Source: Pacificoceanicola onchidii
GTDB lineage: Bacteria > Pseudomonadota > Alphaproteobacteria > Rhodobacterales > Rhodobacteraceae
NCBI RefSeq assembly: GCF_004804335.1
Contig: NZ_SRXY01000001.1
Location: 558,001 to 622,000 of the forward strand
Direction of reading: 5' to 3'
DNA length: 64,000 nt
Positions 8,542 through 17,327 of this stretch are shown here, in pieces. Positions within the stretch are counted from its first letter, which is position 1. Every line of letters starts with the position of its first letter. The notes under the pieces are model-generated. The model did no database searches, had not been told where the DNA came from, and was given only the letters and a program-made list of their open reading frames with translations. The translations under genes were made by a program, and so were the position numbers.

Positions 8542-10029
8542 ATGAGCGCCACAGCCCTTATTACCGCCGCCGAAGGGTTTCCCGAACTTGAGCGGTTGGT
8601 GGCTGGGGCCGAACGGGACCTTTGCCTGTCTTTTCGAAACATCGATCCGCAAACCCGTCTGCGTGCACCCGAGTTGCAGGAACGCGGGCTCCGCTCCTGG
8701 GGAGATTTGATTGCATGGGTCAGTCGGCGCAACGTGCGCCTGAGACTCCTGCTGGCCGATTTTGATCCAGTCTTTGCGTCGAACCTGCACCGCACAGCCT
8801 GGGCCTCTGCGTCAGGTTTCGCAGATGTTGTGGGCGGCAAAACTCAAATCCTCTGCGCCCCTCATGGTCAACAGGCCGGGATGTTCTGGCGGTTTCTCAT
8901 GCGCAAGCGGCTGCGCGATGCGGTTCGGACATTGCGGTCCGAAGACAGCACACGCCTGACCCCGGTTCAACGGGCGGTTCTGACATCAAAACCGGTGCTG
9001 AGGCCGGTCACGCTCCACCAGAAATTCGCCATAGCCGATGGCGCGCGATGCGTGATCGGCGGGATGGATATCAATGAGCGCTCCTATGACGATGCAGAGC
9101 ACGACCGCGCCCCCGAACAGACATGGCACGACATCTCTGTGGCCCTCGAAGACCGCGATTTCTGCGGCGCACTGCGCGGGCATTTTGCCGATTGCTGGAA
9201 CGCAGCCATCGATTGTGGCGCAGCTTCTCTTGCAGAAACACCCGAACCGATTGACACCACGTCGCGCCCACAAAGCCGGGCCGATCTGAAACTGATCCGC
9301 ACGATGTCAAAACCCTGTTCCGGCGCTTTCCGCCTCGCCCCCGAACCGGTCGCAATCGATCATGAAACCACTCTGATCAAGCTCTTTGCCGAGGCCGAGC
9401 GCTGCATCTACATCGAAACGCAATACCTGCGGCACGCGGCCCTGGTTGATGCGTTGGTTGCGGCAGGCACCGCATCGCTGGATCTTCAACTGATCATGAT
9501 CCTGCCCGCCGCCCCGGATACCGTGCTTTTCGAAGGCGACGAAGGTTGGGACGCGCGCCATGCGCATGCATTACAGATCCGCAGTCTGGACAGGCTGCGT
9601 GCAGCCTTTGGAGACCGAACCGCACTCTTGTCGCCAGCACAAACCCAACGCGCTCCTGCCAACGGCCCAAAACTGGACGGAGCCGGGCCGATTTATGTGC
9701 ATTCCAAAGTCACGATCGTAGATAGCGCCTGCGCGCTCATCGGCTCGGCAAACCTCAATGGCCGCTCCATGCGGTGGGACAGCGAAGCCTCGGTCCTGAT
9801 CCGCGACCACGATTTCACTGGAGATCTTTTGCAGCGGCTGGGGACTTATTGGATGGGAGAAGATGCCGAAGACGGCTCTGTGGAACGGGCCGCAACGTGG
9901 TGGGCAAGCGCGGAGAAGGCCCAGCACACCGCGCCAGAAGGGCGAGAGGGCTATCTCCTGCCATTCCCTTTGGAGGGCGGTCGCGACTTCAGCCGCCTGG
10001 TGCCCTTCCTGCCGGACGAGATGTTCTGA
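8542..10029 (+). CDS. Phospholipase D-like protein (two HKD motifs)
   Basis: This 495-residue member of the PLD superfamily has two HKD motifs: HQKFAIAD at about 158-165 and HSKVTIVD at about 386-393, each followed by the family's G-G/S-x-N/D-I/L-N stretch. These make one composite active site for phosphodiester hydrolysis or transfer. No clear signal peptide or membrane helix is seen, so it may be cytosolic or peripheral. Cardiolipin synthase-like or phospholipase D activity is possible; the substrate cannot be told. The ATG at 8542, 7 bases after murJ, gives the best N-terminus. Confidence 0.88.
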   Translation: MSATALITAAEGFPELERLVAGAERDLCLSFRNIDPQTRLRAPELQERGLRSWGDLIAWVSRRNVRLRLLLADFDPVFASNLHRTAWASASGFADVVGGKTQILCAPHGQQAGMFWRFLMRKRLRDAVRTLRSEDSTRLTPVQRAVLTSKPVLRPVTLHQKFAIADGARCVIGGMDINERSYDDAEHDRAPEQTWHDISVALEDRDFCGALRGHFADCWNAAIDCGAASLAETPEPIDTTSRPQSRADLKLIRTMSKPCSGAFRLAPEPVAIDHETTLIKLFAEAERCIYIETQYLRHAALVDALVAAGTASLDLQLIMILPAAPDTVLFEGDEGWDARHAHALQIRSLDRLRAAFGDRTALLSPAQTQRAPANGPKLDGAGPIYVHSKVTIVDSACALIGSANLNGRSMRWDSEASVLIRDHDFTGDLLQRLGTYWMGEDAEDGSVERAATWWASAEKAQHTAPEGREGYLLPFPLEGGRDFSRLVPFLPDEMF

Positions 10030-10051
10030 ACCGAGGCCGCCACTTCTGCGC

Positions 10052-10738
10052 TCACTGACGGCGCAGTCGTTCCAGCAGCCGCCGAAACCCGCCCGGGATC
10101 AGCAGAACCGATAACGTAAACCCGGTCAGAAATCCAAAAAGGTCCGCGACCCAGAAATTGCTCGCGCCGAACAGCAGACCAAAGACAAGCTGAAGCGCCA
10201 TCAGAACACCGATCAGCGAAAAGGCGCGCACCTGATTGGCCCCCGCCTGACCCAGTCTCAGCCAGAGCAGATAGGTGAACCCGCCAATGAGCCCGTAGTC
10301 CCCCGGAAACGCGCCGACAAGCGGCGTAGGATCGTTCAAAAGCAACGCAAAGGCCAATGCCCCGCCGACGCTGCTCGCAAAGAAAAGTGTCAGCATACGG
10401 ACGCTGCCCATGACTTCGGCAACGATCTTGCCCATGGCCAGCAGGATGACGCCCGCAAACAGCGCCTGCGTGAAAGTCCAGTGCAGGAACGGGTACGACA
10501 GGAAGCGGATGACATGTTCGATCGGCCATGCACCCGTCTCCCACATCCATTCAAACACACGATCGGAGAAGGCAAAGCGCTCCATCCAATCGGCGCGCCA
10601 CCCAATGGCGGCAGGACCACCGGCCAACCCACGCGCACCGAGGTTGAAAACCACTTCGATGCCGACGATCACCAGCGCCAGCGCCACGACAACAGGCGGC
10701 AGAGGATTGACCGGGCTTTCGTTATGGGGATGGGTCAT
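10052..10738 (-). CDS. Rhomboid-family membrane protein lacking the catalytic dyad
   Basis: This 228-residue protein has the six-helix rhomboid layout, with the L1/TM2 region containing LSYPFLHWTF near 80-89. In active rhomboids TM4 carries GxSG and TM6 a His. Here TM4 reads GDYG at 146-149, with Tyr148 in the serine place, and TM6 reads ADLFGFLTG at 198-206, with Asp199 in the histidine place. It is therefore probably a pseudoprotease that binds or chaperones membrane proteins rather than cutting them. Its start faces trpS across a 72-base gap. Confidence 0.8.
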   Translation of the reverse strand: MTHPHNESPVNPLPPVVVALALVIVGIEVVFNLGARGLAGGPAAIGWRADWMERFAFSDRVFEWMWETGAWPIEHVIRFLSYPFLHWTFTQALFAGVILLAMGKIVAEVMGSVRMLTLFFASSVGGALAFALLLNDPTPLVGAFPGDYGLIGGFTYLLWLRLGQAGANQVRAFSLIGVLMALQLVFGLLFGASNFWVADLFGFLTGFTLSVLLIPGGFRRLLERLRRQ

Positions 10739-10777
10739 CGCTGGTTCCTTGACGAGGTCACGGCCCCTCGGTAAGCG

Positions 10778-10799
10778 GTCTGGAGCAAAAATTCCAGAC
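10778..10799 (+). promoter_or_regulatory. Hairpin in the trpS leader
   Basis: GTCTGGA at 10778-10784 pairs with TCCAGAC at 10793-10799 around an eight-base A-rich loop. It ends just before the GGAG ribosome site of trpS, so if it is transcribed it could affect translation. No terminator T-run follows. The role is inferred from position only. Confidence 0.4.
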
Positions 10800-10810
10800 G
10801 GAGAAACATC

Positions 10811-11839
10811 ATGTCAGAGGGACAGGTCCAAACTGCCTTCACCAAACGCGTCTTTTCGGGCATCCAGCCATCCGGCGGGTTGACCCTTGGCAACTATCTC
10901 GGTGCGATGAAGCGCTTTGCCGGGATGCAGGGGCAAGGGTTCGAAACCATCTACTGTATGGTGGATTTGCACGCGATCACCGTCTGGCAAGACCCTGAAA
11001 ACCTGCGCCGCGCCACGCGCGAATTGTGCGCCGGGTATATCGCCTCCGGCCTGAACCCCGAGGACTCCATCCTTTTCAACCAAAGCCAGGTGCCTGAACA
11101 CACGCAGCTGGCCTGGATTTTCAACTGCGTCGCCCGCATGGGCTGGATGCAGCGGATGACCCAATGGAAGGACAAGGCAGGCAAGAACCAGCAAAACGCT
11201 TCGCTGGGTCTGTTTGCCTATCCGGCGCTCATGGCGGCAGACATTCTGGTCTATCACGCCACACATGTCCCCGTGGGTGAGGATCAGAAGCAGCACGTCG
11301 AACTGACCCGCGACATCGCGGCCAAGTTCAACCATGACTTCGGTGTGGATTTCTTCCCGATGACCGAACCGGTGATCGAAGGCACGGCCACCCGCGTCAT
11401 GTCGTTGCGCGATGGCTCCAAAAAGATGTCGAAATCCGACCCATCCGACATGAGCCGGATCAACATGACCGACAACGCCGATGCGATTGCTTCGAAAATC
11501 CGCAAGGCCCGCACGGACCCGGACGCGCTGCCGTCCGAAGCCAAGGGGCTCGAAGATCGGCCAGAGGCGCGCAACCTCGTGAACATCTTCGCGGCCCTGT
11601 CCGACACGCCGGTTGATGCTGTCCTGAAGGATGTGGGTGGCAAGCAGTTTTCGGAGTTCAAGCCGATGCTGTCGGAACTCGCGGTCGAAAAACTCGCGCC
11701 GATTTCGTCGGAAATGGCCCGCCTGATGGAAGCGCCGGACGAGATTGACGCGATCCTCGCGCGCGGAGCAGAACGGGCGCGGAGCATCGCGGAGCCGGTC
11801 GTGAAACGCACCTACGAAATTGTCGGCATGGTGCGGTAA
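10811..11839 (+). CDS. trpS: Tryptophanyl-tRNA synthetase
   Basis: This class I aminoacyl-tRNA synthetase charges tRNA-Trp. The 342-residue length is standard. The HIGH-like motif TLGNYLG is at 25-31 and the KMSKS loop near residues 205-209, within [15 protein letters not shown]. The phrase [18 protein letters not shown] is diagnostic for bacterial TrpS. The ATG follows a GGAG site. A perfect inverted repeat lies downstream. Confidence 0.98.
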   Translation: MSEGQVQTAFTKRVFSGIQPSGGLTLGNYLGAMKRFAGMQGQGFETIYCMVDLHAITVWQDPENLRRATRELCAGYIASGLNPEDSILFNQSQVPEHTQLAWIFNCVARMGWMQRMTQWKDKAGKNQQNASLGLFAYPALMAADILVYHATHVPVGEDQKQHVELTRDIAAKFNHDFGVDFFPMTEPVIEGTATRVMSLRDGSKKMSKSDPSDMSRINMTDNADAIASKIRKARTDPDALPSEAKGLEDRPEARNLVNIFAALSDTPVDAVLKDVGGKQFSEFKPMLSELAVEKLAPISSEMARLMEAPDEIDAILARGAERARSIAEPVVKRTYEIVGMVR

Positions 11840-11846
11840 CCCAATT

Positions 11847-11871
11847 GGAGGGGCCTGTCCTTGGCCCCTCC
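11847..11871. terminator. Terminator-like hairpin between convergent genes
   Basis: GGAGGGGCC at 11847-11855 and GGCCCCTCC at 11863-11871 form a perfect nine-base stem with a seven-base loop. It sits between the ends of trpS and the convergent SpoIIAA-like gene. No T-run follows on either strand, so it may be an end-stabilising hairpin rather than an intrinsic terminator. Confidence 0.5.
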
Positions 11872-11872
11872 G

Positions 11873-12241
11873 TCACTCAGCCTCTTCTGCAACCCATTTT
11901 CGGGCCGCTTCCAGTTCTGACAGTGGGAAGGACCTGAGCGTCATGCCAGCGGCGTGTGGCGCGTTGCTTAGAATAGGGCAAAACCATCCGATATCGGACA
12001 CCAGCGCAACGCGCGAAATCCGGGACAGCAAAGCCATCGTCGCTTCGTCGTTTTCCTCGGGAAAATCCCCGACCAGCCCGGAAAAGCTTTCGACGATTTC
12101 CAGCACACCAATCTGTCCGCATTGAGCGACGAGCGCACTCATGGATGGCAGTGCACCGACATAGTCCTGCAGCTCCAACGCACCCCGGATCGTCAGCTCA
12201 ATTGTCCCTTGATCCGGCTTTGACTCGACAGTTAATGGCAT
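11873..12241 (-). CDS. SpoIIAA-like (STAS-fold) small protein
   Basis: This 122-residue soluble protein resembles the SpoIIAA-like family (distant STAS fold): an N-terminal strand with IELTIRGALELQDYVGALP, a central LEIVESFSGLVGD and a later strand with RVALVSDIGWFC. Family members may bind lipids or small ligands, but no function is established. It ends at the terminator-like hairpin shared with trpS. The family call rests on overall pattern, without a diagnostic catalytic motif. Confidence 0.55.
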   Translation of the reverse strand: MPLTVESKPDQGTIELTIRGALELQDYVGALPSMSALVAQCGQIGVLEIVESFSGLVGDFPEENDEATMALLSRISRVALVSDIGWFCPILSNAPHAAGMTLRSFPLSELEAARKWVAEEAE

Positions 12242-12351
12242 GGCTTTTCAGGTCTCCCTGATGCTCCGCGATATGTGTTCAACTAGGGTGAGTCAAAGCC
12301 ACGGCAAATTTGACCCATTGCGCTGATGGTCCCAACAATCCCGATATTTCT

Positions 12352-12993
12352 CTATTGGACCGGCCCCTGCATCCTCGCAAACAGGCGATACGCGAGGCTC
12401 GGGTCTTGTGACGTTGCGGGCAGAGTTGGGTCATAAGAGGCCCGAAGCAAAGCAGAAATATCCGGGCGCAGGATGACAGGCCCATCGGCCACCTGCCCAA
12501 GGGGGGAGGCATCTGAAAAGGCTGTATCGGACCACAGAACCATGGTTTGCGCGACCTGCCCGAGACACAGGGTTGTGGCGGGAACCTGCATCAACGCGTC
12601 ATCCATGCGCAGGAAGACAAAGCTCGCCTTGATCGCGCCCTGCTCATCAAAACGGAAAACGCGGTATTGATTGGCCTGTTGCGCTTGCAGGCGTTTCACC
12701 AAGGTGTCCAGACCATCAACCATGCGGTCCAGATCGGGCACGCCCAAAAGCTCGTCCCACTCGCGAAAGAAGAACACCATGACATTGGCACCAAGCTCGG
12801 GATCCGTTTCGGCCATCTTGTGACCTGTGAGTGCGCATAGAGCTTCGAACGCACCTTTGAGAACCGAAAGCGTGTCGTCCTCCACGCCGAAGACAATTGG
12901 CACAATGGGGCGCCCCCAGCGTGCGAAGGTAAACGCGCCATTGCTGCGGGTGAAAAGCGCTTCGATCTGGTCGGGGGACAAGCTCTCGCTCAT
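12352..12993 (-). CDS. Conserved hypothetical protein beside ruvB
   Basis: A 213-residue protein that I do not recognise beyond its position. From the ATG at 12993, which has a GGAG site, it begins MSESLSPDQIEALF and includes RWGRPIVPIVFGV, VMVFFFREWDELLGVPDL and LAYRLFARMQ. No signal peptide or membrane helix is evident; it looks globular and cytosolic. It lies 107 bases downstream of ruvB on the same strand, where many alphaproteobacteria have ybgC and tolQRA instead. A longer upstream extension is open but lacks support. Confidence 0.7.
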   Translation of the reverse strand: MSESLSPDQIEALFTRSNGAFTFARWGRPIVPIVFGVEDDTLSVLKGAFEALCALTGHKMAETDPELGANVMVFFFREWDELLGVPDLDRMVDGLDTLVKRLQAQQANQYRVFRFDEQGAIKASFVFLRMDDALMQVPATTLCLGQVAQTMVLWSDTAFSDASPLGQVADGPVILRPDISALLRASYDPTLPATSQDPSLAYRLFARMQGPVQ

Positions 12994-13100
12994 GGCGCGG
13001 GCTCCCTTTTTTCTTGGTCGACGTGTCTTGATCCGGTCCCAAACATGTCTGCCCAAGACGATGCGCTGCTTATGCCAAGCGCCCCGGCCAAAGACCAGTG

Positions 13101-14129
13101 TCAGTCTGCAAACAGACTGCCCTGCCCCGGCGCTTTGGGGGCTGCCATGCCCAGATGTGTCCAAGCCTTTTGCGCCAGCATGCGGCCGCGCGGTGTTCTT
13201 TGGATCAACCCCTGCTGCAACAGGTAGGGTTCCACAACTTCCTCCAGCGCATCCCGACTTTCCGATAGTGCGGCGGAGAGGGTTTCGATCCCGACAGGCC
13301 CGCCTGCGTAGTTCTCTGCAATCAGTTTGAGATACCGACGGTCCGCACCATCGAGCCCGAGACTGTCCACGCCCAGCCGCGTCAATGCGCCATCGGCGAG
13401 CGCTTGCGTCACCACGCCTCCGCCTTCGACAACCGCGAAGTCCACCACCCGCCGCAGCAGGCGGCCTGCGATACGCGGCGTCCCGCGCGAGCGGCGCGCG
13501 ATTTCCAGTGCCCCATCGCCCTGCACAGTCACGCCCAGCTTGCGGGCGTTGCCGGAGACGATGATCTCCAGCTCTTCGATCGTGTAGAAGTTCAACCGGG
13601 TCGGAATGCCGAACCGGTCGCGTAGCGGCGTTGTCAGAAGCCCCAGACGCGTCGTGGCCCCCACAAGCGTAAAGGGCTGCAGCTCAATCCGCACGGTCCG
13701 CGCCGCCGGCCCTTCCCCAATCACAAGATCAAGCTCGAAGTCCTCCATTGCGGGATAAAGGACCTCTTCAACCGCCGGGTTGAGGCGGTGGATTTCGTCG
13801 ATGAAGAGCACGTCATTGCGCTCAAGATTGGTCAGGATCGCCGCCAGATCCCCGGCCTTGGCCAGAACCGGCCCGGAGGTCATGCGAAACCCGACGCCAA
13901 GCTCGCGCGACATGATCTGCGCCAATGTCGTCTTGCCGAGTCCCGGCGGGCCATGGAACAGCGTATGATCCATCGCCTCGCCCCGCGTCTTGGCCGATCG
14001 GATAAAGACGCTCAGGTTGGCCCGTGCTTCGGCCTGCCCAACAAAATCCTCAAGGAGTTGCGGACGCAGGGCGCGGTCATAGTCTTCCGGCTGGGCCTCG
14101 GGGCGCAGTGTCGGGTCCGGTTCCTGCAT
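13101..14129 (-). CDS. ruvB: Holliday junction branch migration DNA helicase RuvB
   Basis: RuvB is the AAA+ motor of the RuvAB complex that drives branch migration at Holliday junctions. The 342 residues include Walker [10 protein letters not shown] at 60-68, Walker B with DEIH at 111-114, and the sensor/arginine-finger region [18 protein letters not shown]. The C-terminal winged-helix part contains LIQRTPRGR. The start is three bases after the ruvA stop, so ruvC, ruvA and ruvB form one operon. Confidence 0.98.
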   Translation of the reverse strand: MQEPDPTLRPEAQPEDYDRALRPQLLEDFVGQAEARANLSVFIRSAKTRGEAMDHTLFHGPPGLGKTTLAQIMSRELGVGFRMTSGPVLAKAGDLAAILTNLERNDVLFIDEIHRLNPAVEEVLYPAMEDFELDLVIGEGPAARTVRIELQPFTLVGATTRLGLLTTPLRDRFGIPTRLNFYTIEELEIIVSGNARKLGVTVQGDGALEIARRSRGTPRIAGRLLRRVVDFAVVEGGGVVTQALADGALTRLGVDSLGLDGADRRYLKLIAENYAGGPVGIETLSAALSESRDALEEVVEPYLLQQGLIQRTPRGRMLAQKAWTHLGMAAPKAPGQGSLFAD

Positions 14130-14132
14130 CGC

Positions 14133-14804
14133 TTAGCCTTTCGGAGCCAGCAGCTTGAGCGCGGCGCGGATCAGCGACGAGGTGTCAGCCTCCGGCTCTT
14201 CACCCGCAGCTTGCGCCACGGCCCCGGCAGCCTCACCCGGCGCATATCCGAGGTTCCCAAGCGCTGAGAGCGCTTCGGCTTGGGCGGAGGCATTGGCTTT
14301 GGGCGCAGGTTTGGCGGCAGGTTTTGGGGCTGGGGCGGCAGTTTCAATCACAGCGTCGTCCGGGGTTGGCGCCGCCTCGCCCACAGCCCCCATGGCCATG
14401 ACCGCCGGCGCCTTGTCCTTCAGTTCGTTCACCACGCGCTGCGCGGTTTTTGGACCAATGCCCTTCGCCGCCTTGACCGCGTTCCAGTCGCCCAAGGCTA
14501 TCGCCCGGCTGACACCATCCGCCCCAAGTGTTCCGAGGATCGCGAGAGACGCCTTAGCCCCGACGCCCTGAACACTCATCAGCAACCGGTGCCATTCCTT
14601 TTCGACCAGTGTCGGGAAGCCGAAGAGTTGCAGCAGATCTTCGCGCACCAACAGGTCCGTCCACAGCGCCACCGCCTCGCCAACACCCGGCAGGCTGGCG
14701 AGGGTCCGGTCCGAGCAGTGGACGACATACCCAACACCGCGCACATCGATCAGCACGCTGTCGGTGCTCTTGTACTCAATTCGTCCTGCGATCCGTCCGA
14801 TCAT
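14133..14804 (-). CDS. ruvA: Holliday junction branch migration protein RuvA
   Basis: RuvA binds the four-way junction as tetramers and loads RuvB. The 223 residues begin [12 protein letters not shown], an OB-fold start typical of RuvA, followed by helix-hairpin-helix motifs with [17 protein letters not shown] and [15 protein letters not shown] long Ala/Pro linker (about 140-180) leads to the C-terminal RuvB-binding domain, [11 protein letters not shown]. The ATG overlaps the ruvC stop as ATGA. Confidence 0.96.
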   Translation of the reverse strand: MIGRIAGRIEYKSTDSVLIDVRGVGYVVHCSDRTLASLPGVGEAVALWTDLLVREDLLQLFGFPTLVEKEWHRLLMSVQGVGAKASLAILGTLGADGVSRAIALGDWNAVKAAKGIGPKTAQRVVNELKDKAPAVMAMGAVGEAAPTPDDAVIETAAPAPKPAAKPAPKANASAQAEALSALGNLGYAPGEAAGAVAQAAGEEPEADTSSLIRAALKLLAPKG

Positions 14805-15289
14805 GCCCGCACCTTCAGTTCCTGCGCCCCATGATAATGCCCGTGGCACAGCGCAATGGCGAGGGCGTCCGCCGCATCCGGACTGTCGAGCGTGGCGGAG
14901 GGGAGCTGCAGCTTGATCATGTACTGAATCTGCGCCTTGTCCGCGTGCCCTGCGCCCACAACCGTCTTCTTGACCTTGTTTGGGGCGTATTCGCCAATCT
15001 CGATGCCGAACTGCGCCGGAACCAGAAGCGCGATCGCCCGTGCCTGACCCAGTTTCAGCGTCGCCACCGCGTCCTTGTTGACAAAGGTCTGCTCAACAGC
15101 TGCCGTGTCCGGGGCAAAGCGGGCGAACACCTCTGTCAGTTTTTCGTGGAGAGACAGAAGCCGAGGGGCGAGTTCACCACTGGCCGAGCGAATCGTTCCG
15201 TTCGCGACATGCCGAAATCGGCCCCGCTCCCCCTCGATAACGCCCCATCCGAGGTTCCGAAGACCCGGATCGATTCCAATTATCCGCAT
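14801..15289 (-). CDS. ruvC: Crossover junction endodeoxyribonuclease RuvC
   Basis: RuvC is the Holliday-junction resolvase. From the ATG at 15289 the catalytic acidic residues fall at Asp7 (MRIIGIDPG), Glu66 (VEQTFVNKD), Asp138 and Asp141 ([14 protein letters not shown]), the same numbering as the E. coli enzyme, which supports this start over an upstream ATG at 15301. Length is 162 residues. It is first in the ruvCAB operon. I saw no clear alphaproteobacterial LexA box (GTTC-N7-GTTC) upstream. Confidence 0.97.
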   Translation of the reverse strand: MRIIGIDPGLRNLGWGVIEGERGRFRHVANGTIRSASGELAPRLLSLHEKLTEVFARFAPDTAAVEQTFVNKDAVATLKLGQARAIALLVPAQFGIEIGEYAPNKVKKTVVGAGHADKAQIQYMIKLQLPSATLDSPDAADALAIALCHGHYHGAQELKVRA

Positions 15290-15301
15290 GCTGCTCGCCA
15301 T

Positions 15302-15485
15302 TGTTGTTTTGCTGCCACGGTTAGCACGAAACGCGAACATTGGCCAAGCAAAAAGCCGCCATGAAGGAATTGCGACACAACTGGTCAATAGGCGACATTT
15401 CGCAGGGGTCGCGGACTGAAATAGGTCTGTTTGCGACATCGGCGTGACGTATTTTTACGTTGCCTTTACAATACCTTAACCACAC
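15302..15485. other. Intergenic region between ruvC and the DUF1127 leader
   Basis: This stretch separates the divergent ruvC and DUF1127 genes and should hold both promoters. No convincing gene is present. It contains one copy of the 11-mer TCAATAGGCGA (15385-15395), which recurs after two stop codons elsewhere, and ends near a TTAACC sequence. No confident -35/-10 pair was found. Confidence 0.5.
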
Positions 15486-15603
15486 TTTCTGCTATGCAGA
15501 AATTGCATTGGACCCATGCAATTTCCGCTCTTGTTGGATGTTTTCTTTCTGCCTATTTGGCAAGCAGAAAGATCAAAATCCAACCCCCCTCCCTGTTTTG
15601 AGG
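15486..15603 (+). promoter_or_regulatory. Multi-hairpin 5' leader of the DUF1127 gene with alternative pairing
   Basis: Three hairpins are seen: TTTCTGC/GCAGAAA at 15486-15492 and 15496-15502; AAATTGCAT/ATGCAATTT at 15500-15508 and 15516-15524; CTTTCTGC/GCAGAAAG at 15545-15552 and 15564-15571. The arms of the first and third are the same sequence, so they can swap partners, and the second overlaps the first by three bases. CCTC at 15588-15591 can also pair with GAGG of the ribosome site at 15600-15603. The layout suggests a switch-like leader or structured RNA; no ligand or regulator can be named. Confidence 0.55.
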
Positions 15604-15610
15604 TGTCAAA

Positions 15611-15817
15611 ATGTCGACCTATGACGTGAACCGCCACTACTCCACCGCCCACTCTGCAAACCGTCTGGGCTATTTTCTTGTTGGTGCGATCTCCATGTTT
15701 GCTGCATGGAATGACGCCCGGCAGACCCGCAACAGCCTCGCCAGCCTGTCGGACCGCGAGCTGGACGATATCGGCCTGACCCGCGCCGACATTGACGAAG
15801 TTGCCCGTCGCGGCTGA
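15611..15817 (+). CDS. DUF1127 (YjiS-like) micro-protein
   Basis: A 68-residue protein ending in the DUF1127 signature LASLSDRELDDIGLTRADID followed by a basic tail. The N-terminal half has a short hydrophobic stretch, YFLVGAISMFAAW. In Rhodobacter sphaeroides a DUF1127 protein (CcaF1) is an RNA-binding factor linked to stress and small RNAs; whether this copy does the same is inference. A GAGG ribosome site lies seven bases before the ATG, and a strong terminator follows, so it is a single-gene transcript with a long structured leader. Confidence 0.9.
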   Translation: MSTYDVNRHYSTAHSANRLGYFLVGAISMFAAWNDARQTRNSLASLSDRELDDIGLTRADIDEVARRG

Positions 15818-15841
15818 GAAAAAGCTCCGCACCGAAAAAAG

Positions 15842-15876
15842 AAGGCCGCGCCCCGGTATCGGGACGCGGCCTTTTT
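15842..15876 (+). terminator. Intrinsic terminator after DUF1127
   Basis: AAGGCCGCG and CCCG pair with CGGG and CGCGGCCTT around a GTAT loop, with one C-A mismatch, followed by T5. An A-rich stretch upstream would let it act on the opposite strand too, for the convergent gene at 15933. Confidence 0.9.
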
Positions 15877-15932
15877 CGTGAGCGTAACCTGGAAACTCGT
15901 AATTCGGGCGAGAGTAAAACCGTGTAAGTCGC

Positions 15933-16280
15933 TTATTGCAGCAAGGGCTGCAGCAGCGGGGCAAGGTAAGCGCTAACCGGATCGATTTGCATGACAAGGG
16001 CAGCCCCCTGCTCGACCACCGAGCCGGACCGCAGCGCATCAACATGCGAAAGGTAGGTTGCCTCGCCAAGCCCGGCGAGAAGGAAGACCTTGAAACCCAT
16101 GAAGACTGCGGCGACGAGCAGTATTAGGCGGGTCAGATAACCGCCAACCTTGTTGTCGGGGCGTTGCACGATCAGGCCGCTTTCGCGATCGAGCTTGTTA
16201 ACGTAACCCTGCGCCATGCGTTTGTGTTTGCGGCGCAGCGCTTTCTGGCGCTTTTCGAAACTTTGGAGCGTGCTATCCAT
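15933..16280 (-). CDS. Small single-pass membrane protein of unknown function
   Basis: A 115-residue protein that I do not recognise. The N-terminal third is basic and probably cytosolic (QKALRRKHKRMAQGYVNKL), followed by one hydrophobic helix, LTRLILLVAAVFMGFKVFLL, and a C-terminal part of about 45 residues. The ATG at 16280 is preferred over an upstream start at 16322. Its stop faces the DUF1127 terminator. No partner gene is evident. Confidence 0.7.
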   Translation of the reverse strand: MDSTLQSFEKRQKALRRKHKRMAQGYVNKLDRESGLIVQRPDNKVGGYLTRLILLVAAVFMGFKVFLLAGLGEATYLSHVDALRSGSVVEQGAALVMQIDPVSAYLAPLLQPLLQ

Positions 16281-16388
16281 GGCAGCCTCAGATATGTCCG
16301 GCCCCCACCGGATGTCTGCCATAATTAGTCACGAAATGCGGCAAAACTTGGGCGGACGCCGCAAGTTTTCCCTAAATTCGACCCGGAA

Positions 16389-17264
16389 TCAGGCTGATTT
16401 TTGCAAGGTCAGCGTCACCCAGTCACCAATCACATCGCGGCGCAGCTGATTGATGCCATTGCGTGCATAAACCTCCACAACCTCATCAGCCTGACGCGTC
16501 AGAATCCCGGACAGAATCGCATAACCGCCGGATTGCAGGTTCGCCGCCATATCCGGAGAGAGGTCGATCAGCGGCTGTTTGAGGATGTTGGCAAAGATCA
16601 GATCATAAGGCGCCGCCTCGGTCAGAGCTGCATTGCCAAAGCCCGCAGCCTCGACGCAGGTCACTTTCCCGGACAGATTGTTGGCCGAAACGTTGGCTTC
16701 GGCGACTTCGACAGCAACTTCGTCGATATCGGACGCCATGACGGGATTTGGCCAGATGCTGGCCGCCCCCATGGCAAGCACAGCCGTGCCGCAACCGATG
16801 TCCGCAACGCTTTCGCCGACGAAACCTTGTTCTGCCAGACGGTCAAGCGCTTCCAGACACCCTTGCGTGGTCCCGTGGTGGCCGGTTCCAAAGGCCATGG
16901 CCGCTTCGATCAAAAGCGGCACGCTGCCCTCAGGCACTTTGTCTGCGTCGTGGCTGCCATAGACAAAGAACCGTCCGGCTTCGACGGGCGTCAACTCGCG
17001 GCGTACCTTGTCGACCCAATCGGTATCGGGCACTTCAGACACCACGAAGGGTTGCGCGCCGTAGGCGGCCGCCAGGATCGCCAGTTCCACATCGTTGGGC
17101 GTATCGATGAAATAGCCGCCCACTTCCCATGTGCCGGAGCCGTCCTCGATCTCGAACACGCCAATGCCCGTGGGTTCCGGGTCCATATCCTCCAGAGCAA
17201 GCCCAAGCGCCTCGGCCTGATCCTTGGACGGCAGTTTGGTAAAGGCGGTGTAGGTTGTCGGCAT
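16389..17264 (-). CDS. prmA: Ribosomal protein L11 methyltransferase
   Basis: PrmA trimethylates ribosomal protein L11 using SAM. The 291 residues contain the substrate domain at the N-terminus and the class I methyltransferase core: motif I VADIGCGTAVLAMGAA, acidic strand ASDIDEVAVEVA, and the catalytic-loop FANILKQPL. MAFGTGHHGTTQGCLEAL just before motif I is diagnostic of PrmA. It stands alone between a small membrane protein and an MFS carrier on the same strand. Confidence 0.95.
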   Translation of the reverse strand: MPTTYTAFTKLPSKDQAEALGLALEDMDPEPTGIGVFEIEDGSGTWEVGGYFIDTPNDVELAILAAAYGAQPFVVSEVPDTDWVDKVRRELTPVEAGRFFVYGSHDADKVPEGSVPLLIEAAMAFGTGHHGTTQGCLEALDRLAEQGFVGESVADIGCGTAVLAMGAASIWPNPVMASDIDEVAVEVAEANVSANNLSGKVTCVEAAGFGNAALTEAAPYDLIFANILKQPLIDLSPDMAANLQSGGYAILSGILTRQADEVVEVYARNGINQLRRDVIGDWVTLTLQKSA

Positions 17265-17327
17265 GGCTGTGGCTCCGAAAAAGCTGTTGCCGCTCCGATA
17301 GCCTGTTTCCGCCCGGTGTGAAACAGC

